DNA from: Coleofasciculus sp. FACHB-T130
GTDB lineage: Bacteria; Cyanobacteriota; Cyanobacteriia; Cyanobacteriales; FACHB-T130
Reading direction: 5' to 3'
DNA length: 64,000 nucleotides
NCBI RefSeq assembly: GCF_014695375.1
Contig: NZ_JACJOG010000059.1
Span: 216,208 to 280,207 of the forward strand
This document shows, piece after piece, positions 26,386-34,805 of the stretch. The position numbers were made by a program, and so were the translations under genes. The notes under the pieces were generated by a model that was given only the letters and a program-made list of their open reading frames with translations, did not search any database and had not been told where the DNA came from. Numbering within the stretch: the first letter of the stretch is position 1; the number at the start of each line of letters is the position of its first letter.

Positions 26386-27468
26386 ATGATGATAAGCAAT
26401 CTGCCTAACCAGACAAACGCGCATTCCAATTCCACAAAATCACCTCCCCAATTGGGGTTAGTGTGCATCACAACGTCTGACAAAGTGCGTTACCGCGCCC
26501 TCACTCGCAAACGACTATTGCAACTAGAAACAGCGGAACAGCAGCGAGTGTTGCGGGAGCTGTATACTGACAATTTGCAACGCCTGAATAATGCGCTGGA
26601 TTTCTGTGTAGAAAATAATCTCCGGCTTTATCGACTTCCCTCAGGGATATTTCCCTTTGCCGATACCGATTTGGGTGAGGCGGTACTGGAGGAGTTTACG
26701 GAACAGGTGCGCGCAACAGGCGATCGCGCAACGGTTCTTGGCATCCGATTAGTCGTACACCCGGATCAGTTTGTTGTCCTCAGTTCAGATACACCCTCTG
26801 TCATTGAGAACAGTATCAAAATTCTGCAAATGCACGCCCGGAATATGGATTTATTGGGGCAACCGCGATCGCCTTGGGCGATGATGGAGATACATGGTGG
26901 TAAGGGCGATCGCGCTGAGCGACTGATCCAAGTCATCCGCGATTTACCCGATGAAATTCGCTCAAGATTAGCCCTAGAAAACGACGAATACGCCTATAGC
27001 GCAGCCGAAATTCTCGCTGTTTGCCAGGAAGCTGGCGTGCCAATGGTCTTTGACGCCCATCACCACGTTATTCACGAAAAGCTGGACAGCTACGAACACC
27101 CCAGCATCGCTCAGATGAAAGCAGCAGCACGGACGACTTGGCCCGTCCCAGAATGGCAGCTAGTCCATATCTCCAACGGGCGGGAATCCTTTGGCGACCC
27201 GCATCATAGCGATTTTATCACCGTGATGCCCAGTGCCTACTGCAACGTTCCCTGGATTGAGATAGAAGCGAAACTGAAGGAAGAAGCGATCGCGAAACTG
27301 CGAGAAGAATGGTCGCCTGTCTTTGGCACCGCACCCCCACCCAAACCACCCGAAGAAAAGCCACTGGACAAGGTTACTCAACCGAAAACTAAGCAAAAAA
27401 AACGCACTTCTAAGAAAGCTGAACAACCCAAGGACAAAGTTTTGAGTTCAAATTTGGACGGTGAGTAA
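26386..27468 (+). CDS. uvsE: UV DNA damage endonuclease (UVDE family)
   Basis: The 360-residue protein has the TIM-barrel UVDE fold: LGLVCITTSDKVRYRALT near residue 25, NNLRLYRLPSGIFPFADTD, LVVHPDQFVVLSS, MEIHGGKGDRAERL, LENDEYAYSAAEILAVCQ and VFDAHHHVIHE. Conserved His, Glu and Asp residues in these motifs bind the metal cluster. UVDE nicks 5' to UV photoproducts and some abasic sites, starting an alternative excision repair. The C-terminal tail after residue 310 is Lys/Pro-rich (KPPEEKPLDK, KQKKRTSKK), longer than in compact homologues and possibly DNA-binding. AAGGA precedes the ATG. Confidence 0.93.
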   Translation: MMISNLPNQTNAHSNSTKSPPQLGLVCITTSDKVRYRALTRKRLLQLETAEQQRVLRELYTDNLQRLNNALDFCVENNLRLYRLPSGIFPFADTDLGEAVLEEFTEQVRATGDRATVLGIRLVVHPDQFVVLSSDTPSVIENSIKILQMHARNMDLLGQPRSPWAMMEIHGGKGDRAERLIQVIRDLPDEIRSRLALENDEYAYSAAEILAVCQEAGVPMVFDAHHHVIHEKLDSYEHPSIAQMKAAARTTWPVPEWQLVHISNGRESFGDPHHSDFITVMPSAYCNVPWIEIEAKLKEEAIAKLREEWSPVFGTAPPPKPPEEKPLDKVTQPKTKQKKRTSKKAEQPKDKVLSSNLDGE

Positions 27469-27947
27469 TATTCGTTTGCAAACCTTGGCGTTGTCCTTGG
27501 CGTACCTTTGCGTTGAATATTGCAACTTAATTTGGTAGTCCTAAACAGGTAATGATGCGTTGTAGTAATGCACAAAATACCAAATTGCCCAGAAGTGTTG
27601 AGTTATCTTTCAACACTTCTGCCAGTTTTTAAGAAAATTTGTCCCGTCACTCATCTTTATAATTATCGCAACAGATATAGAAAAAAGATTATAGAACACG
27701 CCAAATAAGAATTTTAGCCAGGTTCAATCAAGTTGAACCATCAAGTTGAAATAGATGTCTTACAAACTGTCATTTAGCTGACATAATTTTAGAATTTATA
27801 ATTATAGGATTGACTCAAAACTTACAATCAAGTTTATTAATCTTAGAGTATCTTGTTGCTTGTTTTATGATATAGAAATCGCAGCGGTACCGATAATCAA
27901 GGGCATCTGATACCACTTGACACGCACTACCAGAGGCAAAGGCTGAT
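27469..27947. other. Intergenic region with terminator and AT-rich promoter zone
   Basis: About 480 bases without a convincing gene. The left end contains the CCTTGGCG/CCTTTGCG repeat words. A good terminator lies at 27590-27630. The right half (27640-27900) is very AT-rich and probably contains the promoter of the effector-like gene. Confidence 0.6.
27590..27630 (+). terminator. Intrinsic terminator
   Basis: CAGAAGTGTTGA (27590-27601) pairs perfectly with TCAACACTTCTG (27610-27621) around an 8-base loop. CCAGTTTTT follows. It is oriented to end transcription from uvsE. Confidence 0.8.
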
Positions 27948-29501
27948 ATGGGATTTGAGAGAACGCATTCATTCCAAAAGCAGAAGTCTTACATATCACA
28001 GCCGACGATTCAGTTGAGAAGTCGCCCGTTTGCGGCTCCCATACAGATGAAGCCGAAGGAGCAACAGACACCAGAAGAGTTAGCGAATCAAGCTTTTAAT
28101 CAGAACAAGTTTGAAGCTTTTGGACTTCAGCTCAAGGAAGAGCGTGGCACCATCACCCCTGTCGAGCAGGAACAGTTAGGTCTGTTGCAAGCGAAAATGA
28201 ATGATTACTGGGAGCAGAACCAGGAAAGGGCATCGCGAAGCGGATTTGACTTTTCTAAGGTTGCGGTTACTTTGCCTGGGGAACAAGCTGCCCCACAAAT
28301 CCAGCCTATGGGTCGGCTAGGGACACCTGGAGTGCAACTGGGGGGAAAGCGAAAGCGATCGCCCTTGAACTCTTCGCAACAGTTGTCAGAACCACCAATA
28401 CAGGCAAAGTTGACCATTGGGGAGCTAGGAGATAAGTATGAGCAGGAAGCGGATCGTGTTGCGGCTCAAGTAATCAATCGCTTAAATTCTCCAACAACCT
28501 TGCAACCTTCACTGGGAAAAACTGTACAGCAAAATAGGGGAGCTATTCAGCGCCAGTTACAACCACAGCCTAAAGGAAAGTTAGTTACTCATGTGAATCA
28601 TAGCCCTACACTCCAGCGTGCGAAAACAGTAGCAAATGATGTAGCTGGTGTAGCCCGGAATGAGCTTTTTGGGGACGAGACCGCTCGTCGTAATACCTTG
28701 GGTGGGGGATTAATAAATCCTAACGCTATCGCTACGCAAGCGGTTTCGATTCAAAGCACCAATGGAAATACTCTTACAGGAAAACTCTACAGACCTGTTG
28801 GTGGTGGAGCAAACACAACAGTTCTGACTTTATCGGGAAGTGGGAGTTCAGCAGAGGACTATATGACAAAGATTGCTCGTGAGTATGTTCCTGCTGGGGC
28901 ACAAGTTTTAGCTATAAACTATCGAGGGTTTGGAGACAGTTACAAGACCGTCAATGGACCCGGTGGCGGCGGGGGCGATCCAAGCGAAGCCGGACTCTAT
29001 GAAGATGCCGAAGCTATGTATGACTATGTGAGAAATACATTGAATGTCCCATCAACTGACATCATTGTTCATGGCTATTCGTTAGGTAGTCCAGTAGCTG
29101 CTACTTTAGTGAAGCGAGTTATGAAGAGTCGGGGCGAAAACGTGAAAGCTTTGATTTTAGACCGGGCAATGCCAAGCACCTACAAAGCAGCAAAAGCGAA
29201 GGGTAGCAATGAAGTAGAGGCACGTATTGGTCAAGCTTTAGCAGGCGACATGGATACGAAAGCAAAACTTAAAAAGATATTGAGTTTGGCAGGAGGAGCC
29301 AATTTACCTGTACTTTTTACAAGCGGTGGAGCAGCAGACGTATTATCTGCTGAAGATCAGGCACTTGCAGCTTGGGCAGGGCAAAATAACAAGTTTGGCA
29401 ACAATGCGACCTCTGTTGTAAATCCGAATGCTGATCACGAAGATCATCGGCTAATTATGAATATGCTAATTCCTGAATTACAAGTGCAAGGGTTAATCTA
29501 G
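27948..29501 (+). CDS. Putative contractile-injection-system (eCIS) effector with alpha/beta hydrolase domain
   Basis: The protein has 517 residues. Residues 1-150 are low-complexity with TPEELANQ and many Gln/Pro. Residues 152-180 read IQAKLTIGELGDKYEQEADR then VAAQVINRL, the hallmark N-terminal block of eCIS-associated DUF4157 proteins. The DUF4157 HExxH protease motif itself is absent. From about residue 270 an alpha/beta hydrolase follows: a TLSGSGSSAEDY oxyanion-loop region, nucleophile elbow GYSLG (Ser378), probable acid Asp464 and His497 or His500 in NADHEDHR. The domain order is that of an injected toxin or enzyme whose N-terminus directs loading; hydrolysis of an ester or lipid is inferred. 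No immunity gene or injection apparatus is in the window. Confidence 0.75.
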   Translation: MGFERTHSFQKQKSYISQPTIQLRSRPFAAPIQMKPKEQQTPEELANQAFNQNKFEAFGLQLKEERGTITPVEQEQLGLLQAKMNDYWEQNQERASRSGFDFSKVAVTLPGEQAAPQIQPMGRLGTPGVQLGGKRKRSPLNSSQQLSEPPIQAKLTIGELGDKYEQEADRVAAQVINRLNSPTTLQPSLGKTVQQNRGAIQRQLQPQPKGKLVTHVNHSPTLQRAKTVANDVAGVARNELFGDETARRNTLGGGLINPNAIATQAVSIQSTNGNTLTGKLYRPVGGGANTTVLTLSGSGSSAEDYMTKIAREYVPAGAQVLAINYRGFGDSYKTVNGPGGGGGDPSEAGLYEDAEAMYDYVRNTLNVPSTDIIVHGYSLGSPVAATLVKRVMKSRGENVKALILDRAMPSTYKAAKAKGSNEVEARIGQALAGDMDTKAKLKKILSLAGGANLPVLFTSGGAADVLSAEDQALAAWAGQNNKFGNNATSVVNPNADHEDHRLIMNMLIPELQVQGLI

Positions 29502-29781
29502 AGGTCGATGTCAAACAAAATTTCATGTATTGAAATAAATTCTCAATAAAAAACGTGGTACAAAAGAAAGAATTTCTGCAATTTTCTAACGGAATCTAAT
29601 GTGAAATTCTCTTTTTAGGTTCAATAACGCAATTGTATAGTTATCTAAATCCCTGTACCTCGGCAACTGTCCATTAAGCATTCCTATCCACCAGGACTCA
29701 AGAATCGCTGAAATTGTCCTGTTTATTGCATCTCATGAGTGATACTCACGACTAACCTCTAAAACATCAATCAACACTGCC

Positions 29782-30231
29782 ATGCTCAACCTGTCCCCCA
29801 ACTTTTCAGTAGCGATCGCTATTGTCGCTCTTGGTACTGCTGCGATCGCAACCAGTCAAGCCCAAGCGTCTATCGTTACCTATGACTTCACGGTTAATGT
29901 GACTCAAGGGTCATTAGCCGGACAATCATATAGTGGAACGCTTAGCTACGATGATTCAACCTTAAAAGGCACTGGAGTTGAAAAATTGGGCGTTGCTCAG
30001 GGCTTAAGAGTTTGCATGAATTATTTCGGACGCAATTACTCAGAAACGAGCGATCGCGACTATCCAAAATTTCCAACGCTTGTGTTTAAAAACGGCGATA
30101 TCAACCATCTAGACTTTTGGATACAGCCGCAAAAGCGTGTTGTCTGGTGGAACTTACCTGGATGGGAAGTCAATTTATCAAAGAGACAAGCTGGTGCTGA
30201 CGTTCCAAATTGCGCTAAGTCTAATCCCTAA
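29782..30231 (+). CDS. Small secreted protein of the PEP-CTERM-like type without anchor
   Basis: The protein has 149 residues with a signal peptide ending in SQAQA (about residue 29). IVTYDFTVNVTQGSLAGQ and SYSGTLSYDD follow, which resemble the start of cyanobacterial secreted proteins that usually end in a PEP-CTERM sorting signal. No C-terminal PEP motif, membrane helix or basic tail is present. Four cysteine- or tryptophan-rich spots (VCMNYFGRNY, VVWWNLPGW, DVPNCAK) may matter for folding. Function is unknown. Confidence 0.65.
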   Translation: MLNLSPNFSVAIAIVALGTAAIATSQAQASIVTYDFTVNVTQGSLAGQSYSGTLSYDDSTLKGTGVEKLGVAQGLRVCMNYFGRNYSETSDRDYPKFPTLVFKNGDINHLDFWIQPQKRVVWWNLPGWEVNLSKRQAGADVPNCAKSNP

Positions 30232-30250
30232 TTATTACGCCATTTGTCAT

Positions 30251-30283
30251 GAGTCATTAATCCGTAGCAAGGGCTAATGACTC
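30251..30283. terminator. 9-bp hairpin between convergent genes
   Basis: GAGTCATTA (30251-30259) pairs exactly with TAATGACTC (30275-30283). It lies between two convergent genes. The words also belong to the TAATGACTCATGAC repeat type, which recurs near 30840-30910, so it may be a repeat with terminator activity. Confidence 0.5.
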
Positions 30284-30304
30284 ACGAATCAATTACCCAA
30301 ATAG

Positions 30305-30655
30305 CTATTTGCTATCGCCTTGACCTGTTACTTTCTCAACCAGTTCTTTGGCTCCTTCAACTAAGCCATTCTCTGCCTGTGGCCCTTTGTTTGCTTTTAC
30401 ACTTTCGTTGTAAATCTCATCCTGCTTATCTGGATTCCGAGCCTGTTCTGCGGCTTCTTCGTAAGCTTCTTCTCGAAAACTAGCGTCTTCAGTAGGGTCT
30501 GAAGTACGGTTAATATTTGCACTTGAGCTTGTCGCTGCATAAGCAGGCTGATTTGCAAAAATGAATAAATTGGAGAGGCTAAGCAAACTCACCGTAACCA
30601 GAATCAAAATACTGTTGCGAAATGCTTGCCCTAATGCTGAAAAAATGCGCTGCAT
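30305..30655 (-). CDS. Small exported protein, charged, unknown function
   Basis: ATG 30655 has AGGAG 8 bases upstream. The 116-residue product has a signal peptide (ILILVTVSLLSLSNLFIF, cleavage near PAYAA, residue 40). The mature part is acidic and helix-prone: DASFREEAYEEAAEQARNPD, then VEGAKELVEKVTGQ. It resembles small cyanobacterial low-temperature-induced or stress-type lumenal proteins in composition only, and I cannot assign a family. The 5' leader contains a widely spaced 10-bp inverted repeat (CGTAGAATCT at 30683 and its complement at 30762). Confidence 0.65.
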   Translation of the reverse strand: MQRIFSALGQAFRNSILILVTVSLLSLSNLFIFANQPAYAATSSSANINRTSDPTEDASFREEAYEEAAEQARNPDKQDEIYNESVKANKGPQAENGLVEGAKELVEKVTGQGDSK

Positions 30656-30933
30656 TATTTAATTCTCCTTGTTGTTGTATTTCGTAGAATCTGGCAATAC
30701 GCGAGAATCGCTGACCATCAAGGTCATTTATAGAACCAGTGGTCGATTGATTAGACCAGAGAGATTCTACGGGTATGGCGATCGCGCACCCTTCTGCCGC
30801 AAGATATATTCAAGGAGTCAAAATAATTAAAGATTGTTACAAGTCATAGGTCATGGGTCAGTAACAAAGAATGCATGACCCATAACGATGGACTGGTGAC
30901 TAATGACTTAATTAGCCTTAGACAAGGGATTTT

Positions 30934-31359
30934 TTATTCGGATACCGCAGACTCAAACAATTGCCCAAAGGCATCTAGGATCTGCTTAGGGATGGCTCGC
31001 GGACGCATTGCGGCAAGATCCACCCACACCCACAACGCCTCTGCTGTCACTAATAGCGGAGCTTCTTCCTGTTTGCGGATTTCATAGCGACGGATGGCAC
31101 GGGTTCCTTGAATTAGGTGCAGCCAGGTGGTAATTTCTAAGCGATCGCCTGCAACAGCAGAACGCAAATAGTCTATCTCGATCCGCCGCATTACAAAGCC
31201 GCCGCCGAGTTCCTGGTAGACTTTCTGGTTAAAGCCGAGATGTTCATCGTGTTCGACTGCTGCATGTTCTAGGTAATGCTGATAGACTGCGTTGTTAACG
31301 TGCCCCAAGGAGTCCATCTCGTGGTATCGCACGCGCAGTCGGCTTATGAACTTTTGCAT
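30934..31359 (-). CDS. Acyl-CoA thioesterase (4HBT/YbgC hotdog family)
   Basis: The 141-residue hotdog-fold protein starts VRYHEMDSLGHVNNAVYQHY; the Asp in MDSLGHVNN is the catalytic residue of the 4-hydroxybenzoyl-CoA thioesterase type. LRSAVAGDRLEITTW and RRYEIRKQ also fit. Such enzymes hydrolyse acyl- or aryl-CoA; in cyanobacteria one member cleaves 1,4-dihydroxy-2-naphthoyl-CoA in phylloquinone synthesis. This protein could be that enzyme or a general acyl thioesterase. No operon partner helps to decide. Confidence 0.85.
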   Translation of the reverse strand: MQKFISRLRVRYHEMDSLGHVNNAVYQHYLEHAAVEHDEHLGFNQKVYQELGGGFVMRRIEIDYLRSAVAGDRLEITTWLHLIQGTRAIRRYEIRKQEEAPLLVTAEALWVWVDLAAMRPRAIPKQILDAFGQLFESAVSE

Positions 31360-31439
31360 CCGTTAATCAGAATATTTTTTCCAACTTTCAGGCTAGCCCA
31401 TCGTTTTACAGAATAAAAGCTCCTTTTGCATCCCTAAAG

Positions 31440-32510
31440 CTATGTGCCAAAACCGATACCGCTAGTCCCATCTTTTAAGCCACTTTGTTGATTCTTGTGT
31501 TCGTTTGTGTGTTCATTTTTCGGTTCATTGTCAATATCACTTTCATCGCGCGGCTGCAACAATGCCAGGTGAAAGGCTTGTCTTGTTTGGGAATTTAAGT
31601 AACGCTCTTGTAGGGGTTGCCACTCTTGCCATGCTTCATAAACAGTTTGATCTAGCTGTTCAGTTAGCGTCGGTAGTTGGTGTTTGAGCTTGGAGTGCAA
31701 GACATCACTCAGCACATCTACTAAAACAACGCAGTCTTGAATTTTTCCCAAAGTTTCCTGAACTGACTTTACGTCTTGCAGATAACCTGCATAAGCAGGG
31801 CCATAGAAGTCAGAAAATAGTTCCATTTGGTAACGCACGCGCTTGGCTTCTTTTCGCAAGCTGTGGAGAACTTCTCCCTCATCTGCTAAAAGTCGCGATA
31901 CAGCTGATTGTTTTAGTTCTTTGCCTTCAATCTGTCCTGCTTTAAATTCAACTCCTAGCAACCAACCTGGATGGAGCAATAACTGACTTATCTCTGGCAA
32001 CAGTAAATCTGGCAGAACCGGCTCTACCGGCATCTGAGCAATTTCTTGATAAGTCGGATGCTTCAACCACCCTTGCAACGATTGCTTGAGTTTGTTGTAT
32101 TGCTGATGCTCTAGGGTATCCCGGACTTGTTCTAGCGCGTGCTGGCGCTGTTTATCTAGAGCATTCATCGCCTCTTTTAAAGATTTCTGTTCTTTAGAGG
32201 GTAAATTCGGATGGTAACGATTTTTTAGGGCGTCCTGAAGCACGTCTAAATCCCGCAAACCGCCAAGACGATGACCAATTTTGCCAATCTTGTTTTCTTG
32301 AGCTGACTTGGGAAGATCCAGCGCGGGTGCAAAGCCCTTTACCGCCGAACGCAGGCGACGAATTCCCACGCGCATCTGGTGTAACGCTTCTGGATCTTTG
32401 TCTTTGATAACATCAGATTCGTGCTTAATCGTTTTTTGAAAGTGTTTTTCAATCGCTAGGTATGCCCAGTCTCCTAAAGTCTTGGCTTTTTCTTGGGTAT
32501 GCTTTTTCAT
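31440..32510 (-). CDS. CHAD domain protein (polyphosphate-binding)
   Basis: The protein has 356 residues. The CHAD fold of two four-helix bundles is marked by ALHQMRVGIRRLRSAVKGF (about 45-63), LGGLRDLDVLQDALKNR, LRKEAKRVRYQMELFSDFY and VQETLGKIQDCVVLVDVL. Conserved His, Arg and Lys residues line a basic groove. CHAD proteins bind inorganic polyphosphate and may associate with granules. That fits the PPK2, PPK1 and PPX genes elsewhere in the window. The C-terminal tail is Asn/Glu/Lys-rich and probably disordered. Confidence 0.9.
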   Translation of the reverse strand: MKKHTQEKAKTLGDWAYLAIEKHFQKTIKHESDVIKDKDPEALHQMRVGIRRLRSAVKGFAPALDLPKSAQENKIGKIGHRLGGLRDLDVLQDALKNRYHPNLPSKEQKSLKEAMNALDKQRQHALEQVRDTLEHQQYNKLKQSLQGWLKHPTYQEIAQMPVEPVLPDLLLPEISQLLLHPGWLLGVEFKAGQIEGKELKQSAVSRLLADEGEVLHSLRKEAKRVRYQMELFSDFYGPAYAGYLQDVKSVQETLGKIQDCVVLVDVLSDVLHSKLKHQLPTLTEQLDQTVYEAWQEWQPLQERYLNSQTRQAFHLALLQPRDESDIDNEPKNEHTNEHKNQQSGLKDGTSGIGFGT

Positions 32511-32616
32511 GACAATATTGGCTCTAAACGCGATGGATTGGATTAGTTAATAGCAGGACAGGGTTGAGTTGAACGGTTAAAGTACCACATTTCCACCCAG
32601 GTTTTGGTATTGGAGT

Positions 32617-33366
32617 CTATTGCATCCAGGGAGTATTTGTGATATGACCCGGATAGGAAACCCACAAGTCGTATCGGGTTACGGCTTCGCCAGTCTGTAG
32701 GTTTTTGAGGAACGGCTTGCCAGTCCAGATTTGGCAGCTACAGAGGTTTTTTACTTCCTGAATCTCAAAAAATTCAGCTTCGGCGGGTTGCAGTCGAAAA
32801 AACTCAATATGCCAATGAGCGGGTTCAACCGCAACATGAGTAGTAGAGGAAGTCTTTTCAGTTAGCTGGGAATTTCGGTTATCAAGCTGAATGGCGCTGG
32901 GGAGAAAATCGATATCCAGCACATAAGATTCAAACCCATGCTGTCGGGCAAATTCTATGATTTGCTGCCAATCATAGACGGGTTTTTGCTCTCCCTGCTG
33001 GGGAGTATCGTCTCCAAAGCAGTAACCGCCAAACAGCCAAACCAGTTTTGACAGGATCGATTCTACACGGAGGCGATCGCTTCTTAAAAGTTCTACATCT
33101 TCCGGTAGCAAGATGCGCCCTGGAACACACCACCAGTATTCCCAGAAAGTATTCGCATCTAAGGAAACTATCCGCTTGACGACTCCCGGAATGCGATCGC
33201 GTTGTTGGATCTGACGAATTTTTTCCTTAGATGCGCTTTGTCCCGAAATCGGCAAATCTCGATTTGCTGCTAGGGTATGTTCGGGCGCGGTCGTCATTTC
33301 TTGGGGGAAGAAGGAGTCGAGGTTCAGCACGGATATTCTCTCACTACACCGAATGCAGTGTTCCAT
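32617..33366 (-). CDS. Conserved-looking protein of unknown function
   Basis: The protein has 249 residues and no signal peptide or membrane segment. Features visible are a possible CIRC near the N-terminus, a Trp-rich stretch NTFWEYWWCVPGRILLPEDV (about 93-112), GGYCFGDDTPQQGE, VYDWQQIIEFARQHGFESYV and PAHWHIEFFRLQPAEAEFF. A second cysteine cluster, NLCSCQIW, lies near residue 208. I do not recognise a family, and no function should be assumed. The neighbours (CHAD protein, DUF6464) give no clue. Confidence 0.6.
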   Translation of the reverse strand: MEHCIRCSERISVLNLDSFFPQEMTTAPEHTLAANRDLPISGQSASKEKIRQIQQRDRIPGVVKRIVSLDANTFWEYWWCVPGRILLPEDVELLRSDRLRVESILSKLVWLFGGYCFGDDTPQQGEQKPVYDWQQIIEFARQHGFESYVLDIDFLPSAIQLDNRNSQLTEKTSSTTHVAVEPAHWHIEFFRLQPAEAEFFEIQEVKNLCSCQIWTGKPFLKNLQTGEAVTRYDLWVSYPGHITNTPWMQ

Positions 33367-33784
33367 TCTAGATCCTAGAATAGGCTCTTGGATCTAGAGA
33401 TTTGTATACCTTTGGTTGAATAAGTTTAAGCTTCATTGGCTCTCTTTCGAGATAGAGGGAAATCACGCTAACCTTAAAAATAGAATGGTTAGTGTAGCGG
33501 TACGCTACTTGCAGACTGAAGACTAAAGAATAGACATTAATAACTTCCATCAATTAGGGATGTGGCGTTTCAGACCACTCAACCTAGAGAATGTCTGGAA
33601 AGTTATAATCGAGATGCTTAAACGGCAAAGCGAATTTAGCCTTAACTTGAACAATAGAGAAACCCATTATTCGCAAAGTTTCAATGGGTAGTGCATAAGC
33701 TAAACTGACTTTACAAATACTTACGGCTACCTACTTATATGAATCGGGTAGAATTGTATAAGGATAAGATGAAGGGATAAGCGT
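33367..33784. other. Divergent intergenic region without a recognisable gene
   Basis: About 420 bases with two short hairpins near 33470-33510 (CTAACC...GGTTAG and GTAGCG-GTA-CGCTAC). A 61-codon frame on the minus strand has no composition or start-site support. Promoters for the flanking divergent genes presumably lie here. Confidence 0.5.
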
Positions 33785-34087
33785 GTGTTAGAAATTCTCC
33801 TCATTTTTGTTGTTAGTCTAATACCAGGGCTGCTTTCAGTGTGGCACGTTCGCAGGATAGAAGCACGAAACATGGCGGGTTTGCAAGCAGCGATGCGGAG
33901 GATAGAAGCTCGGCAAATGCAAAGAATGCAAATGCCTTCAGATCAACATTACATTGAAGGCGTGGGTTATTTAATTGGGGATATTACTTGTCAGTTTAAT
34001 GCTCATTCTGCTTATATCCGTTGTGCAGTAAACCCGTTTGGCCCTTGCCACGAATGTTCTTCTTATAAATCTAGAGAATACAATTAA
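33785..34087 (+). CDS. DUF6464 family protein
   Basis: The 100-residue protein starts at GTG 33785 with GAAGGG about 7 bases upstream. A hydrophobic N-terminus (LEILLIFVVSLIPGLLSVW) is followed by a basic helix (MRRIEARQMQRMQ). The conserved cyanobacterial signature comes next: YIEGVGYLIGDITCQFN, SAYIRCAVNPFGPC and HECSSY, with four cysteines that may bind metal. Family members are short, cyanobacteria-specific and of unknown function. Confidence 0.75.
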   Translation: MLEILLIFVVSLIPGLLSVWHVRRIEARNMAGLQAAMRRIEARQMQRMQMPSDQHYIEGVGYLIGDITCQFNAHSAYIRCAVNPFGPCHECSSYKSREYN

Positions 34088-34167
34088 GTTAACCTTATAT
34101 AAATATGAATATGTCTAAAATAGGCGTAGTTGATTAAAAATTTATTTAAAAAACATTTACTATTATC

Positions 34168-34186
34168 ACCCTTGAAGCTTCAGGGT
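34168..34186. terminator. Hairpin followed by T-rich run
   Basis: ACCCTTGAAGCTTCAGGGT forms a short stem and is followed by ATTTTAATTT. It lies just after the DUF6464 gene and just before the convergent NUDIX stop codon. Confidence 0.55.
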
Positions 34187-34189
34187 ATT

Positions 34190-34762
34190 TTAATTTGCTT
34201 GTTTAGCAGCTTGACAGGATAAAAAATCTAATCCTAAGAAAATAGCAGCAATTGTTCCAGAAACACAAATTTCACCCTGAGCGATTGTTTCTTTGACTTT
34301 GGAGATAGGAATTAATATAACTTCAATATCTTCGGTGATATCTAGCCTTTGCTGACTGGCTAGACGCACATTTTCAGCTAGAAACAAATGAATATTATTT
34401 GTATCTTTGGGTGGATTATCATATAAAGTTGCCAATTGAATGAGTTGCTCGGCAATATATCCCGTTTCTTCTTCTAATTCTCTGGCGGCGGCTACAACAC
34501 TATCCTCTTCCTCTGGATGAAAAGCACCCGCAGGAAGTTCTAATAAAATTGCTCCGACGGCATGACGATATTGCCGCACAAAAACAATTTCTTTTTGCTG
34601 AGTGATTGGTAAAATAACAGCAATATCAGGTCGAATATTTACAAAAAAGTCATCGACGATTTGCCCGTTGGGTAATTCGACTTCATCTTGCCTAACTTTA
34701 CACCATTGATTATTTATCACAATTTTAGAATTTAAAATTTTCCACTTGCTAAGGTTTTTCAT
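34190..34762 (-). CDS. NUDIX hydrolase, ADP-ribose pyrophosphatase type
   Basis: The 190-residue protein contains the Nudix box GAFHPEEEDSVVAAARELEE then ETGY. It fits Gx5Ex7REUxEExGU except for one extra residue before REL. Upstream LPITQQKEIVFVRQYRHAVG and ILLELPAGAFHPEE are typical of the ADP-ribose/NudF subgroup. Such enzymes hydrolyse ADP-ribose or related nucleoside diphosphates with Mg2+. Substrate is inferred from family resemblance only. Confidence 0.85.
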   Translation of the reverse strand: MKNLSKWKILNSKIVINNQWCKVRQDEVELPNGQIVDDFFVNIRPDIAVILPITQQKEIVFVRQYRHAVGAILLELPAGAFHPEEEDSVVAAARELEEETGYIAEQLIQLATLYDNPPKDTNNIHLFLAENVRLASQQRLDITEDIEVILIPISKVKETIAQGEICVSGTIAAIFLGLDFLSCQAAKQAN

Positions 34763-34805
34763 AAACTAATCCAAAGTAGATTCAAAAATCATAAAGCATA
34801 CAACA

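Noticed and set aside
27948..29501. Call as a DUF4157 metalloprotease
   Set aside because: The N-terminal block is present, but the HExxH protease motif is absent. The C-terminal domain is an alpha/beta hydrolase.
33368..33553. 61-codon minus-strand frame ending next to the start of the 249-residue gene
   Set aside because: No ribosome site, mixed composition, and it includes two hairpins. It is more likely leader DNA.
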